Position numbers and translations under genes: made by a program
Origin: Prosthecobacter sp.
GTDB taxonomy: Bacteria > Verrucomicrobiota > Verrucomicrobiia > Verrucomicrobiales > Verrucomicrobiaceae
Length of the DNA stretch: 36,372 nt
Direction of reading: 5' to 3'
NCBI RefSeq assembly: GCF_020439865.1
Contig: NZ_JAGRPF010000024.1
Coordinates: 1-36,372 of the forward strand
The notes under the pieces: generated by a model
Database searches by the model: none
Told to the model about the DNA's origin: nothing
The model's input: the letters and a program-made list of their open reading frames with translations, nothing else
Shown here: positions 18,250 to 25,672 of the stretch, one piece after another
Position numbering within the stretch: the stretch's first letter is position 1
How the letters are laid out: the number at the start of each line of letters is the position of its first letter

Positions 18250-18274
18250 GTGACCGGCTCGTTGAGCCGGTCAC
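18250..18274 (+). terminator. Perfect 11 bp hairpin between the beta-oxidation operon and mscL
   Basis: GTGACCGGCTC, loop GTT, GAGCCGGTCAC, 45 bases after the acyl-CoA dehydrogenase stop and 18 bases before the mscL ATG. There is no T tract on the plus strand, so intrinsic termination would be weak. It could instead be a transcript-end stabiliser or a leader structure for mscL. Confidence 0.5.
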
Positions 18275-18291
18275 ATCCATCCTAACATCCC

Positions 18292-18705
18292 ATGGCCATG
18301 CTCAAAGAATTCAAAGCTTTCATCCTCAAAGGCAACGTTGTCGACCTGTCCACTGGCGTCATCATCGGGGCCGCCTTTGGCACGATCGTCACAGCCTTCA
18401 CCAAAGGGATCATTGAACCGATTCTCAAGGCGATTGGAGGCAATCCCAATGTATCGCTGGGGTTTAAGATCTCCAATCTGGTGAATGAGAAGGGTGAGAC
18501 GGTGCCGAACATGCTCGACATCGGGATGATCATCAACGCGGTCATCGGCTTCCTGATCACGGCCGCGGTGATCTTTTTTGTCATCGTCAAACCTGTGAAT
18601 GCTCTGTTGGCGAAAATGAAAAAAGAGGAGGATGCCGCTCCTCCTCCGGCTCCGGCCGCGGACATCGTGCTGCTCACGGAAATCCGTGATCTGCTCAAGA
18701 AGTAG
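18292..18705 (+). CDS. mscL: Large-conductance mechanosensitive channel MscL
   Basis: A 137-residue protein with the MscL N-terminal signature MAMLKEFKAFILKGN followed by TM1 (VVDLSTGVIIGAAFGTIVTAF), a periplasmic loop, TM2 (about 78-100) and a charged cytoplasmic helix ending in LTEIRDLLKK. It opens under membrane tension to release solutes on hypo-osmotic shock. The ATG at 18292 aligns with the usual MscL start; an ATG two codons later is also possible. The gene converges on dnaB with only 4 bases between the stop codons, leaving no room for a dedicated terminator. Confidence 0.97.
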   Translation: MAMLKEFKAFILKGNVVDLSTGVIIGAAFGTIVTAFTKGIIEPILKAIGGNPNVSLGFKISNLVNEKGETVPNMLDIGMIINAVIGFLITAAVIFFVIVKPVNALLAKMKKEEDAAPPPAPAADIVLLTEIRDLLKK

Positions 18706-18709
18706 CCGC

Positions 18710-20221
18710 CTAAGGCGACTCTGCCTCCTCGTTTCGTTCCACGAAACGCATCGCGTGATCGATGAATCGGAGCAGGACATCGTCGGTGGGGCCGTTTCGG
18801 TTCTTGGCAAGGATGAGCATGGCCTCGCCCTTCTTCTTTTCCTCTGCCTCCTCGTCTTCGACCTCCATCTTCGCGCCGGCATAGTCCGAGCGTGTGAGCA
18901 GGCCGACCATGTCGGCATCCTGCTCGATGGAGCCGGACTCACGGAGGTCGGAGAGCACCGGACGTTGGCCTTTTCGGGATTCAACAGCTCGGTTGAGCTG
19001 GGCGAGCACGATGATCGGAATGTTCAGCTCTTTGGCGAGGCCTTTGATGCCGGCCGAGATTTCAGCGATTTCGATCTGGCGGTTGTCCTTCGCACGACGG
19101 CTGCCGCTGGTGACGAGCTGCAGGTAGTCGATCATGATCATCTGAATGCCATGCTGCTTTTTGAGGCGACGCGATTTGGCGCGCATCTCCATGACGTCGA
19201 GACCGGGAGTTTCATCGATGAAGATCTGCGCTTTCTGCAGATCACGAGTCGCCTTGGCAAGTGCGTCCTGCTGAGCGCGGGAAAGCAGGCCGCGCGAGAG
19301 ATCCTGCATGCTCAAACGGGCGCGTGAGACAAGTAGACGGCGCACGAGCATCGTGGCGCTCATTTCGAGGGAGAAGACGGCGCAGGGTGTGTTGCAGTCC
19401 ACGGCGATGTGCTCAACGATGTTCATCGCGAGCGAGGTCTTGCCCATCGACGGACGGGCGGCGATGACGAACATTTCACCGCCTTGCAGGCCGGAGCTCA
19501 TGGCGTCGAGTTTGGTGTAACCGGTGGAAAGACCGCGAAGCTGCCCAGGATGTTCCAGCATGTATTGGATGCTGTCGATGGCATCCATGACGTGGGTGGA
19601 GAGCGTCTTGATGCCTTCCTTTGCGCCGACGGATTCACGCACGGCCAGCACGCGTTGTTCGGCGTGGTCGATGAGCGTGTCGATGTTCTCATCCATCTGC
19701 TCTTTGCCATGCTCGTAGGCGTGATGAATGTTCAACGAACTGGCATGGATGAGCTCCCGAAGGATGTGTTTGTCCAGAACGATCTTCTTGTAGAACGGGA
19801 AGTGCGAGGGGATCGGGACGAAGGCAAACAGTTCCGAAATGGCCGCCGCGCCACCGACCTTGTCGAGAAGGTTTTGCTCGCGCAGCGCATGAGTCAGCGT
19901 GACCGGATCAACAGGCAGATTCTTGTCGTAAAACTCGAGGAGCTTCTCGTAGATGGTGCGATTGGCATCATGGTAAAAGGCCAGCGGCGGGAGGGTGACG
20001 CGGCATTCGCTCAGCCGTTCGACAGGGTCTTGCAGAAGGCAGGAGAGAACACCCTTTTCAGCTTCGTCGCTGAAGGGCAGGGCGCGGTTGAAGGAGGCAA
20101 GAAGTTCCTCGGCGCTGGGGATTTCGTTGCGTTTTTTGAAGACTTCCTTGCCCGTCTGCGGCGTTCCGTTCCCGGCCGGGGAAGCGGTGACGGCAGTGCT
20201 GGGTTTGATGTTGTCGGCCAT
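18710..20221 (-). CDS. dnaB: Replicative DNA helicase DnaB
   Basis: A 503-residue hexameric helicase. About 45 residues of low-complexity leader precede the N-terminal domain (PFSDEAEKGVLSCLLQDP, about 49-66). The RecA-like C-terminal domain has Walker A ARPSMGKTSLAM (K261), Walker B MIMIDYLQL and the arginine-rich late motifs (LAKNRNGPTDD). It unwinds DNA at the replication fork and recruits primase. No intein or insertion is seen. The ATG at 20221 starts the frame, and the divergent gap before the Sel1 gene carries repeats that might be regulatory. Confidence 0.97.
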   Translation of the reverse strand: MADNIKPSTAVTASPAGNGTPQTGKEVFKKRNEIPSAEELLASFNRALPFSDEAEKGVLSCLLQDPVERLSECRVTLPPLAFYHDANRTIYEKLLEFYDKNLPVDPVTLTHALREQNLLDKVGGAAAISELFAFVPIPSHFPFYKKIVLDKHILRELIHASSLNIHHAYEHGKEQMDENIDTLIDHAEQRVLAVRESVGAKEGIKTLSTHVMDAIDSIQYMLEHPGQLRGLSTGYTKLDAMSSGLQGGEMFVIAARPSMGKTSLAMNIVEHIAVDCNTPCAVFSLEMSATMLVRRLLVSRARLSMQDLSRGLLSRAQQDALAKATRDLQKAQIFIDETPGLDVMEMRAKSRRLKKQHGIQMIMIDYLQLVTSGSRRAKDNRQIEIAEISAGIKGLAKELNIPIIVLAQLNRAVESRKGQRPVLSDLRESGSIEQDADMVGLLTRSDYAGAKMEVEDEEAEEKKKGEAMLILAKNRNGPTDDVLLRFIDHAMRFVERNEEAESP

Positions 20222-20398
20222 GAGCGGGTGGGCAGGATGGCAGGATGGACCGTCGAGTCAATCTCTGCCGGGCAGGAGATGCTTCGGCAGTCCCAAACAA
20301 AAATCTTTCAGCAAAAGCTTGATTTCCATGGGCTTTATCCTGAAAAATGAACGCTTCCGGATTCGCCGGGTCAAACGCCCCTCCCACAACCAACCCAT
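20222..20398. promoter_or_regulatory. Divergent gap between dnaB and the Sel1 gene with GGCAGGA repeats
   Basis: This 177 bp region must hold promoters for both genes. GGCAGGA occurs three times at 20231-20277 (two copies in tandem as GGCAGGAT). An imperfect inverted repeat ATCTCTGCC / GGCAGGAGAT lies at 20261-20280, overlapping the third copy. These could be protein-binding sites or a dnaB leader hairpin. No clear -35/-10 pair was found in either direction. Confidence 0.35.
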
Positions 20399-22105
20399 AT
20401 GTTACTTACAGCAATCAAACTTAAACTCGTGGCTCTCGTCGCGGTCGCCGGCATTGATACCGCCGAAATGCCAGGAGCCTCCAAGGAGTTCGTCGACATT
20501 CTCACCACTCTGAAGGCCGCCCAAGACAAGGTGAAGGAAAACCCAGGTACCAGTCCTGACGTCAACAAGGCATTCAACGACGCCGTGGCGAAAGTGCGTG
20601 AACTCGCCCAGAAGGATGACCCTGACGCCACCTATGCGCTGGCGCATTGGGGAGTGCTCAGCGGTGCGAACATCAACGAAGTCGCCGCTCTTTTCCGCAA
20701 GGCTGCTGACAAAGGCCAGATCCTCGCCAAGTCGGAACTGGCTCAGGTATTGCTGCAGGCTGGAGCGCAGAACCCGGAAGCAGTCAAGGAAGCGATCAAA
20801 CTGATCAAAGAAGCCGAGGCTGCTGACAACAAGGTTGCCCGTCGCATGCTTGCCCAGCTTCATCTCCGTGGTGTCACGGAAGGTGAAAAGGGAGTCGTGG
20901 TGGTCGAGAAAAGCGTTGCCAAGGCCAAGGAGCTTTTGGAGAAAGGTGAGAAGGCCGGAGACGGCGAAGCGACTTTGGGCCTTGCTCAGCTCTACTCTTC
21001 CGGGGTCGAAGGCATCCCGCAGGACCACCAGAAAGCGCTCGATTATCTCATTGAAGCCGGCAAGCAGGGCAATGCAGTCGCTCTCAGCACCTACGGTGCC
21101 CGCCTGTTGAATGGAGATCCTGACACCAAGGAAAGCCCAAAGCTGGTGAAGAAGGACGTGGCCGCCGCTTTGAAGATGTTCAACGACGCCGCTGACAAAG
21201 GTCTGGCCGCCGCCAATCGCATTCTTGGTCAGATTTATGAAAATGGAGTCGGCCCCGATGGTGCAGACGTGAAGCAGGATGTGACCAAAGCCTTCGAATA
21301 CTACACCAAGGCTGCCAACGGCAACGACCCGCAGGCGCTCTTCCGTCTCGGCAACGCGTTTGAAACCGGCATCGTCAAAGACCCCAAGGGCAAACGTGAT
21401 GACAAGGAAAACATCCTGATCCAACCGAATCCCAAGAGCGCCCTTGACCTCTATCGCCTCGCTGCGCAGAACAACCTCGCTGAAGCCTTCTACAATGTGG
21501 GCGTGTACTACGAAACCGGTACCGTGGTGGACAAGGATCCGGCCAAGGCTTTCACCTTCCTCATGAAAGCTTCCACCGCCGGCATTGCCCAGGCCATGAA
21601 CCGTCTTGCCGGTCTCTATGCCAACGGCACCGGAGTGACGCAGGATGTCGTTGCCGCCGCCGCATGGTATCAACGCGCCGCAGACATGGGCTTCGCTCCT
21701 GCGCAGATTGCACTCGGCATGCTCTATGAGCAGGGTGCTGGCGTGCGTCAGAGCCGCACGGTTGCAGCTGGTCACTATTCGGATGCCGCCCAGCAGGGAG
21801 TGGCGCTTGCCATGCTTCGTCTGGCCAATCTCTATGCCGTAGGCGTAGTTCCTGGCACACCGGAACTTCCTCGTGCCTGGGCTTACGCGAAACAGGCGGA
21901 TGAACTCGCCCAAGCGAGCGGCAACAAGGCTGACATCGACGTCACCGCCAATGTGATCAGCCAGTTGGAAGCCAAGATGAAGCCGGATGAAATCGCCGAA
22001 GCGAAGAAGATCTTTGAAAAGCTTCCGAAGCCAGCGACCGCGAATGCGGCTCCTTCTCCTGCCATCGAGCCCGCCAAGGGTGGTGCTACGAAGAAGTCGA
22101 AATAG
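20399..22105 (+). CDS. Sel1/TPR-like repeat protein
   Basis: A 568-residue helical-repeat protein. From about residue 75 it is made of roughly ten Sel1-type repeats, recognisable by units such as AMNRLAGLYANGTGVTQDV, AAAWYQRAADMGFAPAQIAL and ILGQIYENGVGPDGADVKQD. Sel1 repeats mediate protein-protein interactions. The first 18 residues are hydrophobic with two lysines and might be a weak signal peptide or anchor, but no lipobox or clear cleavage site is seen, so the location is uncertain. The C-terminal about 50 residues are Ala/Pro/Lys-rich and end in KKSK. No enzyme domain is present, so the function is unknown. It diverges from dnaB and ends in a strong terminator. Confidence 0.9.
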   Translation: MLLTAIKLKLVALVAVAGIDTAEMPGASKEFVDILTTLKAAQDKVKENPGTSPDVNKAFNDAVAKVRELAQKDDPDATYALAHWGVLSGANINEVAALFRKAADKGQILAKSELAQVLLQAGAQNPEAVKEAIKLIKEAEAADNKVARRMLAQLHLRGVTEGEKGVVVVEKSVAKAKELLEKGEKAGDGEATLGLAQLYSSGVEGIPQDHQKALDYLIEAGKQGNAVALSTYGARLLNGDPDTKESPKLVKKDVAAALKMFNDAADKGLAAANRILGQIYENGVGPDGADVKQDVTKAFEYYTKAANGNDPQALFRLGNAFETGIVKDPKGKRDDKENILIQPNPKSALDLYRLAAQNNLAEAFYNVGVYYETGTVVDKDPAKAFTFLMKASTAGIAQAMNRLAGLYANGTGVTQDVVAAAAWYQRAADMGFAPAQIALGMLYEQGAGVRQSRTVAAGHYSDAAQQGVALAMLRLANLYAVGVVPGTPELPRAWAYAKQADELAQASGNKADIDVTANVISQLEAKMKPDEIAEAKKIFEKLPKPATANAAPSPAIEPAKGGATKKSK

Positions 22106-22108
22106 CAC

Positions 22109-22136
22109 TTGTCAAAACAGACCTCTTTGCTAGTCT
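22109..22136 (+). promoter_or_regulatory. Candidate promoter of tRNA-Ala, overlapping the Sel1 terminator
   Basis: TTGTCA (22109-22114, 5 of 6 matches to the -35 consensus), a 16 bp spacer and TAGTCT (22131-22136, matching the key T, A and final T of the -10). The predicted start point, about 22143, lies inside the left arm of the terminator hairpin (22137-22146). The tRNA begins 2 bases after the terminator T tract, so its promoter must lie upstream of or within the terminator unless it is made by readthrough. Confidence 0.5.
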
Positions 22137-22171
22137 CCGGCTCCCCAAAACCAGGGGAGCCGGTTTTTTTT
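22137..22171 (+). terminator. Strong rho-independent terminator after the Sel1 gene
   Basis: A perfect 10 bp stem (CCGGCTCCCC / GGGGAGCCGG, loop AAAACCA) followed by eight T residues (22164-22171), beginning 32 bases after the Sel1 stop codon. This is the clearest intrinsic terminator in the window. Confidence 0.95.
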
Positions 22172-22173
22172 CC

Positions 22174-22249
22174 GGGGCATTAGCTCAGTTGGTAGAGCGC
22201 CTGCATGGCATGCAGGAGGTCAGCGGTTCGAACCCGCTATGCTCCACCA
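22174..22249 (+). tRNA. tRNA-Ala (anticodon GGC)
   Basis: A 76-base cloverleaf. Acceptor arms GGGGCAT and ATGCTCC pair with a G3-T70 wobble, the alanine identity element. The D loop has AGCTCAGTTGGTAGAGC, the anticodon loop is ATGGCAT in a CCTGC/GCAGG stem (anticodon GGC), and the T arm contains GGTTCGAACCC. The 3' CCA (22247-22249) is encoded. It reads GCC and GCT codons. The next coding sequence begins 26 bases downstream. No phage integrase or duplicated tRNA end is seen, so this is not an occupied attachment site within the window. Confidence 0.98.
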
Positions 22250-22275
22250 AACTTTTGCGCAGGCTTGTCACCGCC

Positions 22276-22965
22276 ATGAAGCCTCTGATGATCCTCCTTG
22301 CGACCGGAATCGCGCTTCTTCCAGATGGCTCCCTTGGGCGTGAAGTGCAGAGTCACGGCCTGATGTTTGAGCAATGGTTGCGGGAAACCTTCTTCAGGGG
22401 CTATGAACCGCAGAGTCCCACGCAGAAGTGGGATGTTCCCGCCGAGGCAAACAAGGATCACGGGCATCTACCGGTAAATCCCAAGGCCACGAAGCACGGC
22501 ACACCGATCAATCTGGGGGACGCTTTGCGGCAGTTTGAGATCGACGAGGCCTTTCTGCTCATCGTCGGATTCTGGCAGCAGGTGACAGCTGAGGAAAAGC
22601 GGTGGAGGAATGTTCAGACAGTGACTGTAACGCCGGAAATGTGGCGCAAACTGTGGGGGCCGATCACCAAAAGCGACCTCGAGAGGCTTAATGCGGTCAT
22701 TAAAGACAAAACCCTGAGCATCGAGGAAACCCGGGTGAGAGCCCAGGGCATCAAATCCAAACCGCCGTTCACCTCCGCAGTCATTCAGGTGAATCCGAAG
22801 ATCGACGCCAGTCAGCGCCGCCTGCAGTGCAGCCTGCGTTTTGATGACTTTTTCAAGCATCTGGCGCCTGAGGCATCTTCGGAGCCGCAGGTCCGTCCCA
22901 TGGTGTTTGGTGTACCGGTTCCGCCTCGATTTGAGTCTTCGCCGAGGAAAATAAGCCCTCCATGA
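22276..22965 (+). CDS. Uncharacterised protein, possible restriction-endonuclease-like fold
   Basis: I do not recognise this 229-residue protein with a named family. The ATG at 22276 is preferred over an in-frame start inside the tRNA gene. The first 20 residues are hydrophobic (KPLMILLATGIALLPDGSLG) and could be a signal peptide or just a buried strand. A conserved-looking core follows: FEQWLRETFFRGY (31-43), KWDVPAEANK (51-60), LPVNPKATKHGTPINLGDALRQFEIDEAF in pieces across 65-93, then LLIVGFWQQ. The order Glu (E32), Asp (D53), then a Lys-bearing strand (K70) resembles the E...D...xK layout of PD-(D/E)XK nucleases. This fold suggestion is inference and was not checked by profile search. The Pro-rich C-terminus looks disordered. 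Confidence 0.75.
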   Translation: MKPLMILLATGIALLPDGSLGREVQSHGLMFEQWLRETFFRGYEPQSPTQKWDVPAEANKDHGHLPVNPKATKHGTPINLGDALRQFEIDEAFLLIVGFWQQVTAEEKRWRNVQTVTVTPEMWRKLWGPITKSDLERLNAVIKDKTLSIEETRVRAQGIKSKPPFTSAVIQVNPKIDASQRRLQCSLRFDDFFKHLAPEASSEPQVRPMVFGVPVPPRFESSPRKISPP

Positions 22966-23071
22966 ATGTGAAGGAACTCAGATTGCAGTTAGACACCCGG
23001 ATTTTTCCGCTCAATATCCTTGCCGTTTCATCGGGGTTCGTTAACAAATCGACCCAAAGCAGGCATTTTAT

Positions 23072-24169
23072 ATGAAGTTCACCATCAGCAAGGAATCGTT
23101 CCTGGACGCCATCAACCAGGTTCAGCATGTGGTCAGTTCGCGCACCACGCTCGCCATTCTCTCCAATGTCCTGCTCAAGGCCAAGGACGGGATGCTCGAA
23201 CTCACCACCACCGACCTGGATGTCGGCGTGACCTGCTCGGTGCCAGCGGAGGTCGATGAACCCGGGGCCACCACCCTTCCTGCCCGTCGTCTTGCCACCA
23301 TCGTCCGTGAACTGCCAGCCGAGGAGATCGAGGTGAAGGTCGATGAAAAGAATGTCGCCTCAATCCGCAGCGGCCCCAGCTATTTCAAAGTGCTCGGCCT
23401 GACCAGTGAGGAATTTCCGGCTCTTCCACGTTTCGACGATGCGCGTGAGTTTCGTATCGAGCAGCAGGTGCTGCGCGACTGCCTCCGCAAAACCAGTTAC
23501 GCGATCTCAACGGATGAGACTCGCTACGTGCTCAACGGCATCCTCTTCTCCTTCAAGGACAACGCCCTCACGATGGTCGCCACCGACGGCCGCCGCCTCG
23601 CGATGGTCGAGCAGGAACTGGAGTTCCCTCAAAGTCAGGAGATCGACATCATCGTGCCCACCAAGGCCGTCAATGAACTCTCCCGTCTGCTGGGAGACTC
23701 TGGGGAAGTGGCCATTCGTGTCACGGGTTCGCAGGTGGGTTTTGATCTCGGTGACAGCCTGCTTGTCAGCAAGCTTATCGACGGCAACTACCCGAACTAC
23801 CGCCAGGTGATTCCTGGTGAGTCCAAGGAGCGTATTCCGCTGGAGCGTGAGGCGTTCCTCAGGGCCATTTCACGTGTGTCGCTGTTGGTCACCGAAAAAT
23901 CCAACTCGATCAAGTTCATCTTCACTCCTGGCAGTGTCGAGATCGTTGCGACCTCGCCGGATGTCGGTGAAGCGCGTGAAACAGTCGCCATCAACTACAA
24001 GGGCGCGGCGATCACCATCGCCTTCAATCCGGAGTTTGCGATGGCCCCGCTGCGTAATCTCAGCGCCGACGAGGTTCATCTGCATCTCATTGATGAAATC
24101 AGTCCTGGCGTGCTCCGCAGCGGCACCAATTTCCTCTATGTGTTGATGCCGATGCGCGTGAACGCCTGA
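23072..24169 (+). CDS. dnaN: DNA polymerase III beta subunit (sliding clamp)
   Basis: A 365-residue protein with the three-domain clamp fold: it opens with MKFTISKESFLDAINQVQHV, has the typical domain 1 phrases TTLAILSNVLLKA and LELTTTDLDVGV, and ends in the conserved FLYVLMPMRV. It encircles DNA as a dimer and tethers polymerase and repair proteins. In many bacteria dnaN follows dnaA; here no dnaA is in the window and the neighbours are a tRNA gene, an unknown protein and a lipoprotein. The 106 bp before it show no clear promoter or Shine-Dalgarno sequence. Confidence 0.97.
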   Translation: MKFTISKESFLDAINQVQHVVSSRTTLAILSNVLLKAKDGMLELTTTDLDVGVTCSVPAEVDEPGATTLPARRLATIVRELPAEEIEVKVDEKNVASIRSGPSYFKVLGLTSEEFPALPRFDDAREFRIEQQVLRDCLRKTSYAISTDETRYVLNGILFSFKDNALTMVATDGRRLAMVEQELEFPQSQEIDIIVPTKAVNELSRLLGDSGEVAIRVTGSQVGFDLGDSLLVSKLIDGNYPNYRQVIPGESKERIPLEREAFLRAISRVSLLVTEKSNSIKFIFTPGSVEIVATSPDVGEARETVAINYKGAAITIAFNPEFAMAPLRNLSADEVHLHLIDEISPGVLRSGTNFLYVLMPMRVNA

Positions 24170-24197
24170 TTTTCACCTTCCCAACCCTGAACACACC

Positions 24198-24692
24198 ATG
24201 ACTCGACTCCTGCAGGCATCTTTGCTGATCGCGACCGCAACCGGCCTCACCGCATGTTTCGGCCCCAATCCGCCGCCTCCTGGTGGTCCTCGTGGTCGTT
24301 CGCTGGATGTGCCTCCCCGTTATGGGGTTCCTCCGGAGCAGACGCAGTACTTTGATGGCGTGAACATGGACCCCAATGCTGCTGCGGTTCAGCCTCCGAA
24401 TCCCAACGCTCCGATAACCGGAGACAACGTCACCCCGCCTCCGACCACGGGGGACACCACGGCTCCGCCTCCGGTGACAGTGACTCCTCCAGGCAACACT
24501 CCTCCGCCTTCCAACACCCCGGCTCAGCCTCCTGCGCCTGCAGAGATTCCCTTCGCCACCCGCATTCCAGGCAAGCCGGGCTTCGTGAAGAGCCCGTTTG
24601 ATCCCAATGGTCAGGCCATCGACGTGCGTGACTTCCAGTCTGGACAGAAGGCACGCTGCCCTTACACCGGCAAAATCTTCCGCGTGCCCTGA
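24198..24692 (+). CDS. Proline-rich lipoprotein
   Basis: A 164-residue protein with a lipoprotein signal: a short basic start, the hydrophobic LLQASLLIATATG, and the lipobox LTAC with C20 as the acylated residue. Residues 21-115 are very rich in Pro, Thr and Asn (for example TPPPSNTPAQPPAPAE), a flexible spacer likely to span the periplasm or wall. The C-terminal about 40 residues form a small domain (GFVKSPFDPNGQAIDV, then GQKARCPYTGKIFRVP) of a type I recall from other Verrucomicrobia-like secreted proteins; its function is unknown. It starts 28 bases after dnaN. Confidence 0.85.
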   Translation: MTRLLQASLLIATATGLTACFGPNPPPPGGPRGRSLDVPPRYGVPPEQTQYFDGVNMDPNAAAVQPPNPNAPITGDNVTPPPTTGDTTAPPPVTVTPPGNTPPPSNTPAQPPAPAEIPFATRIPGKPGFVKSPFDPNGQAIDVRDFQSGQKARCPYTGKIFRVP

Positions 24693-24802
24693 TCCATCAC
24701 CGGCCGGGATCGTTCAGTCCAATCGAGCGGCGTTTGCGTCTGTCTTGATTGTCATGGGCGGAATCTCGATGTCGCCGAGATTCTCCTTGCTGGTTTCCAT
24801 CC

Positions 24803-25666
24803 ATGTCCGCCGAACGCTCCATTGCCATCTTCAGCCCCGGACTGCTTGGCGGCTCGCTTGCCAAGACGGTTCAGCAGCGCATGCCCGGCGTCGAGATCAG
24901 GGTCTGGGCCAGGCGTGGCGAGGCTGTGGAGGAGGTGAAGCAGGTGCTGCCGGGCATTGTTGCCGGGACCGACCTCGCCGAAATCATTCGCGGGGCTTCG
25001 CTCGCTGTTCTTTGCATGCCAATCCAGCACATGCCGGGCATTGCGCGTCAACTGGCCGCCTGTGATCTGGCGGACGATTTGATTGTCACCGACGTGGGCA
25101 GTGTCAAAGGAGGCGTGGTGGGTGAGTTGGAGGCCATTTTTGCACCGTCCAAAGCGGCATTTCTTGGCAGCCACCCGATGGCGGGCTCCCAACGCACAGG
25201 TCTGGCTCACGCGCGTGGGGATCTTTTTCACCAGGCCGCCTGCATTCTGACACCCACCGCAGCCACCCAGCCGGAGCATGTTGCCCGATTGCGCACATTC
25301 TGGCTCAAGCTGGGCTGCCGCATCCAAGAAATGACACCCGAGGCGCATGATCGCTGTGTTGCCCGCATTTCTCACCTGCCACACTCCATGGCCGTGCTGA
25401 CCACCTTGGCCGCTCTTGGCAAGGACGCCAGCGTTCTGGACAGCTCTGCCGGCGGCTTTCGAGACACCACACGCGTCGCCAGTGGCGATCCTGACATGTG
25501 GGCGGGCATTCTCATGCAAAACCGCACCGAGGTCATGGCGGCATTGCAGGATGCCTCGTCGGTGATGCGAGAGCTTCTTGAAATGCTCCAGAGCATGGAC
25601 GAAGAAGCCCTCCGCCGTTTCCTCGTCCAGGCCAAAACCCTGCGCGATCTCCTCCCGGCGGTCTGA
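24803..25666 (+). CDS. tyrA: Prephenate dehydrogenase
   Basis: A 287-residue protein with a Rossmann start (AIFSPGLLGGSLAKT; note SPG in place of the usual GxG), the DVGSVKGGVV segment, and the catalytic-His region LGSHPMAGSQRTG. Late motifs include HLPHSMAVL and GGFRDTTRVASGDPDMW, typical of TyrA. It oxidatively decarboxylates prephenate to 4-hydroxyphenylpyruvate with NAD(P)+ in tyrosine synthesis; arogenate as substrate cannot be excluded. There is no chorismate mutase or ACT domain, so feedback control through an ACT domain is absent. The ATG at 24803 fits the family start better than an upstream in-frame one near 24749. It is 6 bases before aroA. Confidence 0.93.
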   Translation: MSAERSIAIFSPGLLGGSLAKTVQQRMPGVEIRVWARRGEAVEEVKQVLPGIVAGTDLAEIIRGASLAVLCMPIQHMPGIARQLAACDLADDLIVTDVGSVKGGVVGELEAIFAPSKAAFLGSHPMAGSQRTGLAHARGDLFHQAACILTPTAATQPEHVARLRTFWLKLGCRIQEMTPEAHDRCVARISHLPHSMAVLTTLAALGKDASVLDSSAGGFRDTTRVASGDPDMWAGILMQNRTEVMAALQDASSVMRELLEMLQSMDEEALRRFLVQAKTLRDLLPAV

Positions 25667-25672
25667 CGCATC

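Noticed and set aside
20402..22108. A 568-codon open frame exactly opposite the Sel1 gene
   Set aside because: It mirrors the codon pattern of the Sel1 repeats on the other strand; its translation has no recognisable domain, while the plus-strand frame has clear Sel1 repeats and its own terminator.
22174..22249. tRNA-Ala as an integration site for a mobile element
   Set aside because: No integrase, no repeated tRNA 3' end and no change in gene character were seen downstream; dnaN follows closely.
22189..22275. Translation start of the 229-residue protein inside the tRNA gene
   Set aside because: The in-frame start falls within the cloverleaf; the ATG at 22276 gives a sensible hydrophobic N-terminus.
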